DNA of 45,706 bases. Source: Anaerofilum faecale. Lineage in GTDB: Bacteria; Bacillota; Clostridia; Oscillospirales; Ruminococcaceae. The notes beneath the pieces were generated by a model. That model was not told the DNA's origin, did not search any database, and saw only the letters and a program-made list of their open reading frames with translations. Below are positions 8,122 through 16,865 of the stretch, one piece after another. The stretch covers positions 1 through 45,706 of the forward strand of contig DXFV01000041.1 in NCBI GenBank assembly GCA_019114265.1, in the 5' to 3' direction. Position numbers and translations under genes: made by a program. Every line of letters starts with the position of its first letter. Position 1 is the stretch's first letter.

Positions 8122-10163
8122 GTGGAAGTTTCTTCTGTAGTGCGCCTGCGGTACGGGGTGCGTCATCCGCTGTGCTGGATCTGGGCGGCCGTATCGGTTC
8201 TGCTGGGCGGCGTCTGGTTCGCCGCCGGCGGCGGCAGCTCGCTCGCGCCTTGGCAGCAGGCAGTGGTCCCGGCCGCACTGGTGCTTGGACTGCTGTGGGC
8301 ACAGATCTGCGTTGCACCGCTGGACAGATGGCTGAAACGCCATCCCGCTCCGGTGCTGGGGCTGGCGGCGGTGCTGTCCTTTCTGCAGATGGAAATTTCG
8401 ATCGGCAACCCCTTCTCCTCCATGATCTTTCTCGGCTATCTGTGGGGCGTGCTGATCGCGCTGGCGGTCTACCTTGTGCTGTACGCGGTGCTGGGACGGG
8501 TGTGGATGGCCGGCACGGCAGCCAGCGCCGTATTCCTGATCTGGGGGCTGGGCAGCTACTACACCCTGTTTTTCCGCGGCCTTCCGCTGATGCCCAACGA
8601 TCTGATGTCGATCGGCACGGCGGCCAATGTGCTGGGCAACTACACGCTGGAGCTCACCGATGAGGTGCTGGCCATCGCGGTGCTGTTCGTCTGCCAGCTG
8701 CAGATCTTCCTGGCACTGCGCCATCCCCGCGCGCGGCGGCGCTGGCAGACGGCGCTGGCGGCACGGCTGGGCTGCGGAGCGGCCGCCGTTCTGTGGCTGT
8801 GGCTGTTCTGCGCCGGCCCGCTGGTCCCCAAACAGTTCCATCTGTACGAGTGGAGCTGGCAGGAGAACTCTACTACCAGGGCTATCTGGAAACGGTGATG
8901 CTGCGTCTGGAAAAGCTGTTCGTCAAGCCGCCTGCCGGCTACAGCGAGCAGCGGGTGGAAAAGATGGCGGAGGAAATGGAACCCGCCCTCCCCGCCTCGG
9001 ACGGCGCGCCGCCCGATGTGATCCTCATTATAAACGAAAGCTGGTTCGACTGGAACCAGCTCACCGATTTTGAGACCGACCGCCCGGTCACCCCCTTCAT
9101 CGACTCGCTGGACAACTGTGTGCGCGGCTTTGCGGTGAATCCCAACCTCAGCACCAGCGGCGCCGAATACGAGGTGCTCACCTCCAACTGCACCGCGCTG
9201 ATGCCGTCGCTCACCCCCTTCACCCAGATGAATCTCGCGGGCACCAACAGCCTGGTCAAGCATCTGGACCAGCTGGGCTATTCCAGCGTCAGCTTCCATC
9301 CGGCCAGCTACGCCAACTACAACCGCAAATCGGTGTATCCGAACCTGGGCTTTGAAACCAGCTGGTTCTGGAACTGGGAGGAGGAGAACCCCCTGTACGC
9401 CCAGTTGGAGAACCCGATGTTCGTGCACAACGGCCTGAGCGACAAGAGCTGCTTTGACTATGTCGTCGAGCTGTATGAAGAGCGCGACACATCCCGTCCG
9501 GCTTTCCTGTACAACCTCACCTACCAGAACCACGGCGGCTACGAGCAGGCTGCCTTCAACGGCGGCAGCTGGGAGGTGGACCCGGAGCATCGCGTGCGGG
9601 TGACCGAGGGCTTCGACGAGGTGCGCGGTCAGGCGGAGGAGTATCTGTCCTGTCTGACCTACACCGACGACGCCTTTGCCGGTCTGATCGACTACTTCTC
9701 ACAGCAGAAAGACCCTGTGATCATCTGCATGGTGGGCGACCACATCCCCCATTTCACCGGCGATGTGGAGTCGGAATACAGCGGTCTGGAATACCAGATG
9801 CGCAGCCGCGGCACCCCGTTTGTGATCTGGGCCAACTACCCGTTGGAAGAGGAAAATGTGGGCTACATCGGCATGTCGCAGCTGGCTCCGCTGCTGCTGC
9901 AGACCGCCGAAATCCCGCTGTCGCCCTTCTATCAGTCGCTGGCCGAACTGTCGCAGGACGTCCCGATGCTCACCCGCGATTTCTACCGCCTGTCCACCGG
10001 CGACTTTGCCATCTATCTGTTCACCGAGATGCCGGAAGAAAACCCGCTCCTCCGGCGGTATCTGTATTTTGAAAACTACCTGGTGCACTGCCGGGGCACC
10101 GACATGTACGGGCTGTCGGTCCCCTATGCAGGCACCACGGAATCGGGAGATTTTTCTGCATGA
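8122..10163 (+). pseudogene. LTA synthase family (sulfatase-fold) protein, frameshifted
   Basis: Frame 1 from 8122 (GTG after AAAGGAGACG) encodes about 245 residues with five membrane helices, including the LMPNDLMSIGTAANVLGN segment seen in LtaS-like proteins. At about 8866 the homology continues in frame 3 as LYYQGYLETVMLRLEK and runs to the stop at 10161-10163. The extracellular sulfatase-like part has INESWFDW (metal ligand Glu), NLSTSGAEYEVLTSN (likely catalytic Thr) and VGDHIPHF (metal-binding Asp-His). Inserting one C into the ACTCTAC run would restore a protein of about 680 residues. Such enzymes polymerise glycerol phosphate from phosphatidylglycerol, releasing diacylglycerol. All active-site residues are present, so a sequencing or assembly deletion is likely. 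Confidence 0.8.
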
Positions 10164-11047
10164 TACAGCGTTTTTATTTTCTCATCTACAATCCCAGCAG
10201 CGGCAAGCGCCGCATCTCGCAGGAGCTGGAGACGGTCATCACCAGCCTGTCCCGCCAGGGCGGCGTGGTGACGGCCTGCCCGGTGCTGCCCGGCCGGGAA
10301 CCCACTGCCCTGCTGCCCCGCCTGCCGGTGCTGCCCGACGCGGTGGTCTGCTGCGGCGGCGACGGCACCCTGCACCACACGGTGAACGGCCTGGTGCAGG
10401 CCGGGCTGGAGCTGCCGGTGGGGTATCTGCCCTTCGGCTCCACCAACGACTTTGCCGCCACGCTGGGGCTGCGGCGCAGCCTGGAGGCGAACTGCGCGGC
10501 CATCTCGCGCGGGCGGGTGCGCCCGCTGGACATCGGCGGCTTTGGCGGCCAGACCTTCTGTTATGTGGCCGCCTTCGGCCTCTTCACCGACGTCTCCTAC
10601 CAGACCCCGCAGAACGCCAAGAACCTGCTGGGCCATTTTGCCTATATCCTGGAAGGCGCGCTGCGCCTGAACCTCACCCAGAGCTGGAACGCCCGCATCA
10701 CGGTGGACGGCCAGGTGCTGGAGGGGGACTTCTGGTACGGTTCGGTCAGCAACGCCACCTCGATCGGCGGCATGGCCTTCCCCAACCAGCAGGCGGTGGT
10801 GCTGGACGACGGCAAATTCGAGGTGCTTCTGGTGCGCCGTCCGCAGAGCCTGGCCGACCTGCACCGTCTTGCCTCCGACCTGCTGGCCGCCCGGTTCGAC
10901 GGCGGGCTGCTGTACCTGCTGCACGGCAGCAGCGTCCGGGTGGAATCGGACTCCCCCATCACTTGGACGCTGGACGGCGAGGAAGGGCCCGCCACCACCT
11001 GCGCCGACATCGAAGTGCTGCCCCGGCGACTGGCACTGCTGGCCTGA
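10160..11047 (+). CDS. Diacylglycerol/lipid kinase, DagK-YegS family
   Basis: This 295-residue protein starts IQRFYFLIYNPSSGKRR, has the nucleotide-binding CCGGDGTLHHTVNGL motif near residues 68-82 and the LPFGSTNDFAATLGL motif. These define the diacylglycerol kinase catalytic domain (phosphorylation of diacylglycerol or a related lipid from ATP). Its ATG overlaps the stop of the LTA-synthase-like gene as ATGA, so the two are translationally coupled. LTA synthesis releases diacylglycerol, which DgkB-like kinases recycle to phosphatidate; the pairing supports that role. The C-terminal lobe is slightly short but complete in outline. Confidence 0.88.
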   Translation: MIQRFYFLIYNPSSGKRRISQELETVITSLSRQGGVVTACPVLPGREPTALLPRLPVLPDAVVCCGGDGTLHHTVNGLVQAGLELPVGYLPFGSTNDFAATLGLRRSLEANCAAISRGRVRPLDIGGFGGQTFCYVAAFGLFTDVSYQTPQNAKNLLGHFAYILEGALRLNLTQSWNARITVDGQVLEGDFWYGSVSNATSIGGMAFPNQQAVVLDDGKFEVLLVRRPQSLADLHRLASDLLAARFDGGLLYLLHGSSVRVESDSPITWTLDGEEGPATTCADIEVLPRRLALLA

Positions 11048-11051
11048 ACCG

Positions 11052-11102
11052 AAAAACCGCATCCCGTGCTCCCTCTGAGGGAAACGCAGGATGCGGTTTT
11101 TT
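11052..11102. terminator. Bidirectional terminator
   Basis: The stem AAAAACCGCATCC / GGATGCGGTTTTTT, with an inner TCCCT-CTG-AGGGA hairpin, lies between the convergent kinase and epimerase genes. Confidence 0.88.
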
Positions 11103-11118
11103 GAGTTTGCGCTGTCTG

Positions 11119-11778
11119 TCAGGGCTGTGCCGGCGCCTGCAGCGCGGCGGTGATGCCGATGTCCACCACCTGCACCTGCCCGCACAGCGGCGCGCTCTGG
11201 GGCAGCACATGGGCGGGCTTTGCCATATGGAAGGCCAGCGTCACGTCGGCCTGCACCGCGCCTTCGGCGGCGCGGCCGCTGTCGCACTCCAGGCCGGTGG
11301 GGATGTCCATCGCCCACACCTGCCCGCGGCAGGAGGCGATCAGGTCGGCGGCTTCGCGGGCTTCGCCAGTCAGCTCACCGTGGAAGCCGGTGCCGTAGAC
11401 GGCGTCGATCACCACATCGGCGTCCCGGATGAAGCGGGTCTGGATGGCGTTCAGGCCGTACAGCGGGCAGACCGGCACATGGAACCGCTGCAGCCCGGCC
11501 AGCTGCTGTGCGCTCACCTCGCTGCGCGGATGGCCGCCCACCTGCACCACCATCACGCTGGCGCCCATCGCGGCCAGCAGCCCGGCGGCCACATAGCCGT
11601 CCCCGCCGTTGTTGCCCGGCCCGGCAAACACCGCCACCAGCTTTGCATCCGGCGCCTGCGCCTGCACCGCGCGGCAGGCGGCCGCCCCGGCGTTGTACAT
11701 CATATCCCGAAAGCGCAGCCCCCGCGCATCGGCCTGCTGTTCGGCCTGTTTCATCTCGGCCGCTGTGATCGTTTGCAT
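11119..11778 (-). CDS. nnrE: NAD(P)H-hydrate epimerase
   Basis: This is a 219-residue YjeF N-terminal-domain protein. It shows the FAGPGNNGGDGYVAAGLLA loop, DADVVIDAVYGTGFHGEL and VWAMDIPTGLECDSG, all typical of the epimerase that interconverts R- and S-forms of hydrated NAD(P)H so the dehydratase can repair them. The C-terminal dehydratase domain, often fused, is absent and must be elsewhere. I chose the ATG at 11776-11778 because AAAGGA lies 8 bases upstream; an ATG nine bases earlier is too close to the site. The gene is divergent from the MarR regulator. Confidence 0.9.
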   Translation of the reverse strand: MQTITAAEMKQAEQQADARGLRFRDMMYNAGAAACRAVQAQAPDAKLVAVFAGPGNNGGDGYVAAGLLAAMGASVMVVQVGGHPRSEVSAQQLAGLQRFHVPVCPLYGLNAIQTRFIRDADVVIDAVYGTGFHGELTGEAREAADLIASCRGQVWAMDIPTGLECDSGRAAEGAVQADVTLAFHMAKPAHVLPQSAPLCGQVQVVDIGITAALQAPAQP

Positions 11779-11882
11779 ATCCAACATCCTTTCCCGCGCC
11801 CGAACCGGCGCTTCCTGTTGCTTCCAGCATACCACGAACCGGCAAAAACCGCAACCGCGGCGCACCTCTTTTGCCAAAAGTC

Positions 11883-11911
11883 TGTACATTTTCAACATTT
11901 GCGTGTACAAT
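11883..11911 (+). promoter_or_regulatory. Candidate promoter/operator of the marR-type gene
   Basis: A TACAAT -10 lies at 11906-11911. Two copies of the self-complementary hexamer TGTACA, at about 11883-11888 and 11905-11910, enclose the promoter, an arrangement that could be an operator for the regulator's own gene. No clear -35 is seen. Confidence 0.4.
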
Positions 11912-11950
11912 GGTGGAAACGCAGAGCGTTTTATAAGGAGGAAAGCATCC

Positions 11951-12385
11951 ATGACCGAACGACAAAACCGCGCCGGCATCCTGCTGCGCCAGATCGAGCA
12001 CCAGCGGCGCGAGCGGCTGCGGCCGGTATTTTTGCAGATGGGCCTGACTCTCGGACAGGGCCAGCCCCGCATCCTGAACTGCCTGCTGGGGGAGGACGGC
12101 GTCACCCAGACCCACCTGGCCCGGCTGTGCGGCATCGACGCAGCCACCATCTCCCGCGCGCTGGACAAGCTGGAGCGAGCCGGCTGGATCTGCCGCCGGC
12201 AGGACCCCGACAGCCGCCGCTGCTACCGCATCGTGCTCACCGACACGGGGCGCGAGAAGGCGCAGCAGGTGCGCCAGGCGGTGCGCGAGGTGGACCAGCA
12301 CACCTGGCACAACTTCTCGGAGGAGGAGATGGAAGCGCTGCTGGCCGCCTTTGAGCGGATGAAAAAGAATCTTGCCGGGGAATGA
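11951..12385 (+). CDS. MarR family transcriptional regulator
   Basis: This is a 144-residue winged-helix protein. The recognition region reads VTQTHLARLCGIDAATISRALDKLERAGWICR, followed by the wing DPDSRRCYRIVLTDTGREK, as in MarR proteins. These act as dimers and usually repress nearby genes until a ligand binds. The start at 11951 follows AAGGAGGAAAGC. It stands alone between divergent nnrE and a convergent sugar-transferase gene, so its target is likely itself or distant genes; its ligand cannot be predicted. Confidence 0.88.
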   Translation: MTERQNRAGILLRQIEHQRRERLRPVFLQMGLTLGQGQPRILNCLLGEDGVTQTHLARLCGIDAATISRALDKLERAGWICRRQDPDSRRCYRIVLTDTGREKAQQVRQAVREVDQHTWHNFSEEEMEALLAAFERMKKNLAGE

Positions 12386-12459
12386 TGCCCGCCGGGGCGG
12401 GGCGGATGAGTCTAAAATTTTCCCGCCGCACAAACCCGCCGGTCCCGCCCGCAATCTAC

Positions 12460-12505
12460 AACCGCCCGCCCCTCCTTTTTGCAGGAGGGGCGGGCGGTTC
12501 CTTTG
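12460..12505. terminator. Terminator between convergent genes
   Basis: A 16-bp stem (AACCGCCCGCCCCTCC and its complement) encloses the loop TTTTTGCA. The trailing T-run is weak (CCTTT). Confidence 0.7.
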
Positions 12506-12516
12506 CATATTCTTGT

Positions 12517-13101
12517 TTACGGCTGGCGGCCTTCCACCACGCCGTCGCTGCGCAGCACGCTGAAGATGGTGCCGAAGAAGATCTTCACATCCAGCCCAAA
12601 GCCCATGTTTTTGGCATAGTAGCCGTCCAGCCGCGCCTTCTCCGGGATGGGCAGCTCGTCGCGGCCGTGGATCTGCGCATAGCCGGTGAGGCCCGGCACG
12701 CAGGCGTTGGCGCCGTATTTGTCCCGCTCGGCGATCAGGTCGTCCTGGTTCCACAGCGCCGGGCGCGGGCCCACGATGCTCATCTGCCCTTTCAGGATGT
12801 TGAACAGCTGGGGCAGCTCGTCCAGACTGGTGCGGCGCAGGAATCTCCCCACCGGGGTGATGAGCCGGTCGGGGTTATCCAGCAGATGGGTGGGCACGTC
12901 CCGGGGCGTGTCGGCGTACATGCTGCGGAACTTGTAGATCTCGAAAAAGGTCTTGTCCTTGCCCACCCGCTTCTGCTTGAACAGCACCGGGCCGCGGCTG
13001 GTTTTCACCAGCAGCGCCAGCACCAGCAGCACCGGCGACAGCACCACGATGCCGCACAGCGAAAGCACAAAATCAATTCCGCGCTTGATTTTGGGATACA
13101 T
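12517..13101 (-). CDS. Undecaprenyl-phosphate sugar-phosphate transferase (bacterial sugar transferase family)
   Basis: This is a 194-residue PglC/WbaP-type phosphoglycosyltransferase. It starts with a single membrane-entering helix (KRGIDFVLSLCGIVVLSPVLL), then GPVLFKQKRVGKDKTFFEIYKFRSM, RRTSLDELPQLFNIL (catalytic Asp-Glu), MSIVGPRPAL and PGLTGYAQIHGRDE. It moves a sugar-1-phosphate from a UDP-sugar to undecaprenyl phosphate, the first step of capsule or exopolysaccharide repeat assembly. It follows the CapD-like gene by 12 bases with a good GGAGGAG site, so the two are one operon, and that dehydratase could supply its donor. Confidence 0.9.
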   Translation of the reverse strand: MYPKIKRGIDFVLSLCGIVVLSPVLLVLALLVKTSRGPVLFKQKRVGKDKTFFEIYKFRSMYADTPRDVPTHLLDNPDRLITPVGRFLRRTSLDELPQLFNILKGQMSIVGPRPALWNQDDLIAERDKYGANACVPGLTGYAQIHGRDELPIPEKARLDGYYAKNMGFGLDVKIFFGTIFSVLRSDGVVEGRQP

Positions 13102-13113
13102 TCCGTCTCCTCC

Positions 13114-15051
13114 TTACGATTCCTGCCAGGGTTTGTGGTGGAAGGTGGGCACCAGGTCGATCAGCGCCTGCACCAGGTTCGCGCTGTTGTTGGAATAGGC
13201 GATCTGCTTGAGCGCCGCCAGATGATCGAAGAAGGTGTCCTTGTTCAGGTCGATGGGCGCGCCGATGAAGATCTTCTGGTTGTCGGTCTTTTGCAGGCCC
13301 TCCTCGTCCATCAGCAGCTCCTCATACAGCTTTTCGCCCGGCCGCAGGCCGGTGAACTTGATGTCGATGTCGGTGTAAGGGATGAAGCCGGACAGCTTGA
13401 TGAGGTTCTCGGCCAGGTCCAGGATCTTCACCGGCTTGCCCATATCCAGCACAAAGATCTCGCCGCCGCGCCCCATCGCGCCGGCCTCCAGCACCAGGCG
13501 CACCGCCTCGGGGATGGTCATGAAATAGCGCACGATGTCGGGGTGGGTGACGGTGAGCGGGCCGCCCGCGGCGATCTGCTCCTTGAACAGCGGCAGCACC
13601 GACCCGTTCGACCCCAGCACGTTGCCGAACCGCACCGCCACAAAGGTGGTGCTGCTCTTCTGGGCCAGCGCCTGCACGATCATCTCGCACAGCCGCTTGG
13701 TGGCGCCCATCACGTTGGTGGGGTTCACGGCCTTGTCGGTGGAGATCAGCACAAACCGCTTTGCGCCGTATTTCTCCGCCGCACAGGCCACGTTGTAGGT
13801 GCCGAACACGTTGTTCTTCACCGCCTCCTCGGGGCTGTCCTCCATCAGCGGCACATGCTTGTGCGCCGCCGCGTGGAACACGATGCTGGGCCGGAATTTG
13901 CTGAACAGGGCGTTCACCTTGTGCGAATCGCGCACCGACGAGATGCGCACCTCCATGTTCAGCCGGTCGCCGTATTTGCGCCGCAGCTCCTGCTGGATGG
14001 CGTAGGCGTTGTTCTCATAGATGTCCACGATCACCAACAGGCGCGGCCCGCACTCGGCGATCTGGCGGCACAGCTCGCTGCCGATCGAACCGCCGCCGCC
14101 GGTCACCATCACCACCTGGTCGGTGATGAGGTCGGTGGTGAAGTCGGACAGCACGATCTCCGGCCGCCCCAGCAGGTCCTCCACCCGCACGTCGCGGATG
14201 CGGCTGGCCAGCGGCTCGCCGTCCGCGATGATCTTCACGATGTCGGGCAGGATCAGCAGATTGCACTTCGTCTTGGAGCAGATCTGCAGAATGCGCTTTT
14301 TGTTCTCCTCGTCCAGCGTGGGGATGGCCAGCAGGATGGTCTCGATCTCACACCGCGCCACCAGCTCCGGGATGTCGTTGGTGGTGCCCAGGATGGCGAC
14401 GCCCATGATGTTGCGGCCCACCTTTTTGGGGTCGTCGTCCACACAGCAGATGATGTTCATGTCCGAATTCGGGGTCTTGAGCTTTTCATGCAGCAGCGTG
14501 GAGGCGGCGTCGCCCGCGCCGATCACCAGCGTGCGGCGGGCTTTTTTGCGCTTCTGGCCCAGCTTGACGTTGCGGTACATGCGGTAGGTCAGGCGGGAAT
14601 AGAGGGTGAGCGAGGTGGCGAACAGCGCGCTGAGCAGATACACCGACACCGGCACATGCGGTTCGGTGAAGATCAGCTGCGAGACGACGATGAACACCCC
14701 CACCGACACCACCGACGCGCACACCAGCCGGAAAAATTCCACGATCTCGGCATACCGCCACAGGCTGTCGTACATGCCCATCAGGCCGTAGACGATCTCG
14801 TAGCAGCAGATGAAGAAAAAGCAGCTGGCCGTCATCACGCTGGTGTAGTCCTGGAAGGTGCGGCCGCTGATCATCACCCACGGCACCAGATAGGCCACCA
14901 GGAGGGTGCAGATATCAAGGCCGATCAGCACCTGTTTGCGGCCCGCGCGCACCAGATCGCGCAGTTGCTGGCTGAATTGTTTCAAAGGATTCACCCTGCT
15001 TTTGTCAAGTTTTTTCGCGCGGCGCACCGCCGCGGGCAGGCCGCCGAACAA
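13114..15051 (-). CDS. Nucleoside-diphosphate sugar 4,6-dehydratase, CapD/FlaA1-like membrane protein
   Basis: This is a protein of about 645 residues. Four membrane helices occupy roughly residues 40-150, a CoA-binding-like Rossmann segment (LVIGAGDAASTLLHEKL) follows, and the C-terminal short-chain dehydrogenase domain has VTGGGGSIGSELCRQIA and SVRFGNVLGSNGSV-like motifs. Members convert UDP-GlcNAc to UDP-4-keto-6-deoxy sugars for surface polysaccharide. The start is uncertain: the longest frame begins with TTG at 15049-15051 without a clear ribosome site, and a GTG at 14994 or TTG at 14985 are alternatives. It is first in an operon with the sugar transferase and has its own promoter at 15078-15106. 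Confidence 0.9.
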   Translation of the reverse strand: MFGGLPAAVRRAKKLDKSRVNPLKQFSQQLRDLVRAGRKQVLIGLDICTLLVAYLVPWVMISGRTFQDYTSVMTASCFFFICCYEIVYGLMGMYDSLWRYAEIVEFFRLVCASVVSVGVFIVVSQLIFTEPHVPVSVYLLSALFATSLTLYSRLTYRMYRNVKLGQKRKKARRTLVIGAGDAASTLLHEKLKTPNSDMNIICCVDDDPKKVGRNIMGVAILGTTNDIPELVARCEIETILLAIPTLDEENKKRILQICSKTKCNLLILPDIVKIIADGEPLASRIRDVRVEDLLGRPEIVLSDFTTDLITDQVVMVTGGGGSIGSELCRQIAECGPRLLVIVDIYENNAYAIQQELRRKYGDRLNMEVRISSVRDSHKVNALFSKFRPSIVFHAAAHKHVPLMEDSPEEAVKNNVFGTYNVACAAEKYGAKRFVLISTDKAVNPTNVMGATKRLCEMIVQALAQKSSTTFVAVRFGNVLGSNGSVLPLFKEQIAAGGPLTVTHPDIVRYFMTIPEAVRLVLEAGAMGRGGEIFVLDMGKPVKILDLAENLIKLSGFIPYTDIDIKFTGLRPGEKLYEELLMDEEGLQKTDNQKIFIGAPIDLNKDTFFDHLAALKQIAYSNNSANLVQALIDLVPTFHHKPWQES

Positions 15052-15077
15052 ACGTGGCGCCTGTCGTTATCTGTATT

Positions 15078-15106
15078 ATTCTACACCATTTTAGTCCAAG
15101 AATCAA
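15078..15106 (-). promoter_or_regulatory. Promoter of the capD-like operon
   Basis: The minus strand has TTGATT (15106-15101) and TAGAAT (15083-15078), 17 bases apart. Its -35 box directly abuts the -35 box of the divergent promoter. Confidence 0.75.
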
Positions 15107-15135
15107 TTGGCACGGGGCACGGGCTATGCTATAAT
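15107..15135 (+). promoter_or_regulatory. Promoter of the phosphofructokinase gene
   Basis: TTGGCA at 15107-15112 and TATAAT at 15130-15135 are 17 bases apart. Confidence 0.8.
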
Positions 15136-15174
15136 ACCTATATGAAGCATATCCGCACGGCGCTTTGCGCCTGC

Positions 15175-15202
15175 CCCCGCCGGCCCGGCTTTGCCGGCGG
15201 GG
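15175..15202 (+). promoter_or_regulatory. GC-rich hairpin in the phosphofructokinase leader
   Basis: A perfect 10-bp stem (CCCCGCCGGC / GCCGGCGGGG) with an 8-base loop ends 10 bases before the AAGGAGG site at 15213. It is followed by TGTTTTG, so it could act as an attenuator or a stability element. Confidence 0.5.
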
Positions 15203-15231
15203 CGCTGTTTTGAAGGAGGAAAACGCAACCC

Positions 15232-16461
15232 ATGGGCAAAAATGTGATCGTTGGCCAGTCGGGCGGGCCCACCGCCGTCATCAACTCCAGCCTGGCCGGA
15301 GTGTACCAGACCGCAAAATCGCTGGGCGCCGGCATGGTGTACGGCATGCAGTACGGCATCGAAGGGCTGCTGAAGGCGCAGGTGATCCCGCTGGACGCCG
15401 TGCTCAAGACCAGCATGGACATCGAGCTGCTCAAGCGCACCCCCGCCAGCTATCTGGGCAGCTGCCGCTACAAGCTGCCCGACGCCGACAAAGACCCCGA
15501 GGTGTACCGGCAGCTGTTCCACACCTTCGACCGCCTGGACATCGGCGCCTGTTTCTACATCGGCGGCAACGACAGCATGGACACCATCGCCAAGCTGTCG
15601 GCCTGGGGAGAAAAAGCGGGCAGCCCCATCCGGTTCATCGGCGTGCCCAAGACCATCGACAACGACCTGGAGCTGACCGACCACACCCCCGGCTTCGGTT
15701 CGGCGGCCAAATACATCGCCACCATCCTGAAAGAGATCATCCGCGATTCCACCGTCTACGACCTGCGCAGCGTGACGGTGGTGGAGATCATGGGCCGCAA
15801 CGCGGGCTGGCTGACCGGCGCGGCCTGTCTGGCGGCGGGCGACGACTGCGACGGCGCCGACATGGTGCTGCTGCCGGAGGTCCCGCTGGACCCGGAGGAC
15901 TTCCTCGCGAAAGTGGACGAGCTGCAGAAGAACAAGCCGTCGGTGATCATCGCGGTGAGCGAAGGCGTGAAGCTGGCCGACGGCCGCTATGTGTGCGAGC
16001 TGGTGAGCGAGGCCAAGACCGACGCGTTCGGTCACAAGGCGGCGCTGTCCGGCACCGGCCGCTATCTGGCCGACCTGATCAGCCATCGTCTGGGCTGCAA
16101 GGCGCGCGCGATTGAGTTCTCCACCCTGCAGCGCTGTGCCGCCCACGTGGCCAGCCGCACCGACATCACCGAGGCCTACCAGGCCGGCGGCGCGGCGGTG
16201 AAGGCCGCCTTTGAGGGCCAGACCGGCAAGATGGCCGCTTTCCGCCGCCTGAGCGAGACGCCCTACCAGTGCGTGGTGGAGATGGTGGACGTGCAGGCGG
16301 TGGCCAACCGCGAGAAGGCGGTGCCCCGCCACTGGATCACCCCGGACGGCTACCAGGTCACCGAGGATTTCGTGCGCTACGCCCGCCCGCTGATCCAGGC
16401 CGAGCTGACCCCCATCTACATCGACGGCACTCCGCGCCACATCTGCCTGAAGGCGGACTGA
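15232..16461 (+). CDS. pfp: 6-phosphofructokinase, PPi-dependent type
   Basis: This is a 409-residue PfkA-superfamily protein. The phosphoryl-donor loop reads GGNDS at residues 111-115, with Asp where ATP enzymes have Gly, and the second determinant is PKTIDND at 139-145 with Lys. That pair marks pyrophosphate-using enzymes. Other motifs are VEIMGRNAGWL and GQSGGPTAVIN at the N terminus. It interconverts fructose 6-phosphate and fructose 1,6-bisphosphate reversibly in glycolysis or gluconeogenesis. It is monocistronic with its own promoter and terminator. A second phosphofructokinase with the ATP-type residue lies at 34184-35260. Confidence 0.9.
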   Translation: MGKNVIVGQSGGPTAVINSSLAGVYQTAKSLGAGMVYGMQYGIEGLLKAQVIPLDAVLKTSMDIELLKRTPASYLGSCRYKLPDADKDPEVYRQLFHTFDRLDIGACFYIGGNDSMDTIAKLSAWGEKAGSPIRFIGVPKTIDNDLELTDHTPGFGSAAKYIATILKEIIRDSTVYDLRSVTVVEIMGRNAGWLTGAACLAAGDDCDGADMVLLPEVPLDPEDFLAKVDELQKNKPSVIIAVSEGVKLADGRYVCELVSEAKTDAFGHKAALSGTGRYLADLISHRLGCKARAIEFSTLQRCAAHVASRTDITEAYQAGGAAVKAAFEGQTGKMAAFRRLSETPYQCVVEMVDVQAVANREKAVPRHWITPDGYQVTEDFVRYARPLIQAELTPIYIDGTPRHICLKAD

Positions 16462-16506
16462 CGCGGTTCCTGCCCATAGGATTCACACAACATCGCCGGA
16501 TTATCA

Positions 16507-16553
16507 CACAGAAAAGGCCGCGTCCCCGCCAGTGGGGGCGCGGCCTTTGTGTG
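16507..16553. terminator. Terminator after the phosphofructokinase gene
   Basis: The stem AAAGGCCGCG..CGCGGCCTTT with flanking A and T bases lies 45 bases after the stop codon. Confidence 0.85.
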
Positions 16554-16590
16554 TGGAAAGAGCGTTTTTGCAAGAGATGCGCATGCCGAG

Positions 16591-16642
16591 CACCTTCCCC
16601 CAAGCTGGGGAAGGTGCCCCCGTAAGGGGGCGGATGAGGTCG
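16591..16642 (+). repeat. Two-hairpin intergenic repeat, B-type
   Basis: Hairpin 1 is ACCTTCCCC..GGGGAAGGT, hairpin 2 is GCCCCC-GTAA-GGGGGC, and the tail is GGATGAGGTCGA. The rest of 16462-16832 shows no gene I can support. Confidence 0.85.
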
Positions 16643-16832
16643 AAGCCGGGCCCGCTTGCACAAATCCGGAAAGAGCGCCAGCACTGCGCACACCGCGGCC
16701 AGCAGCCCGATCGCCCTCTCCACCGCGCATTCCTCCTTTGGGACGCACATCTTCTCTTTCCAGCATAGCAGAGCGCGGCCGTCCCCCGCAGCCGTCCGGC
16801 CGGGAATACACATTTTCCCGCGCAGATACAAC

Positions 16833-16864
16833 AAAAAATCCCGAATGCCGAAGCATTCGGGATT
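16833..16864 (-). terminator. Terminator of tRNA-Val
   Basis: The minus strand has AATCCCGAATGC-TTC-GGCATTCGGG followed by a T-run, starting directly after the tRNA CCA end. Confidence 0.88.
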
Positions 16865-16865
16865 G

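Noticed and set aside
12382..15213. A 943-codon open plus-strand frame.
   Set aside because: It is antisense to the sugar transferase and CapD-like genes and shows no domain or composition of a real protein.
16358..16723. A minus-strand frame starting GTG 16723 after AAAGGAGG, with a hydrophobic start (ERAIGLLAAVCAVLALFPDL).
   Set aside because: After about 25 residues it reads through a B-type repeat, a terminator and the end of the phosphofructokinase gene, giving no plausible protein. A decayed small gene cut by the repeat is possible but unsupported.
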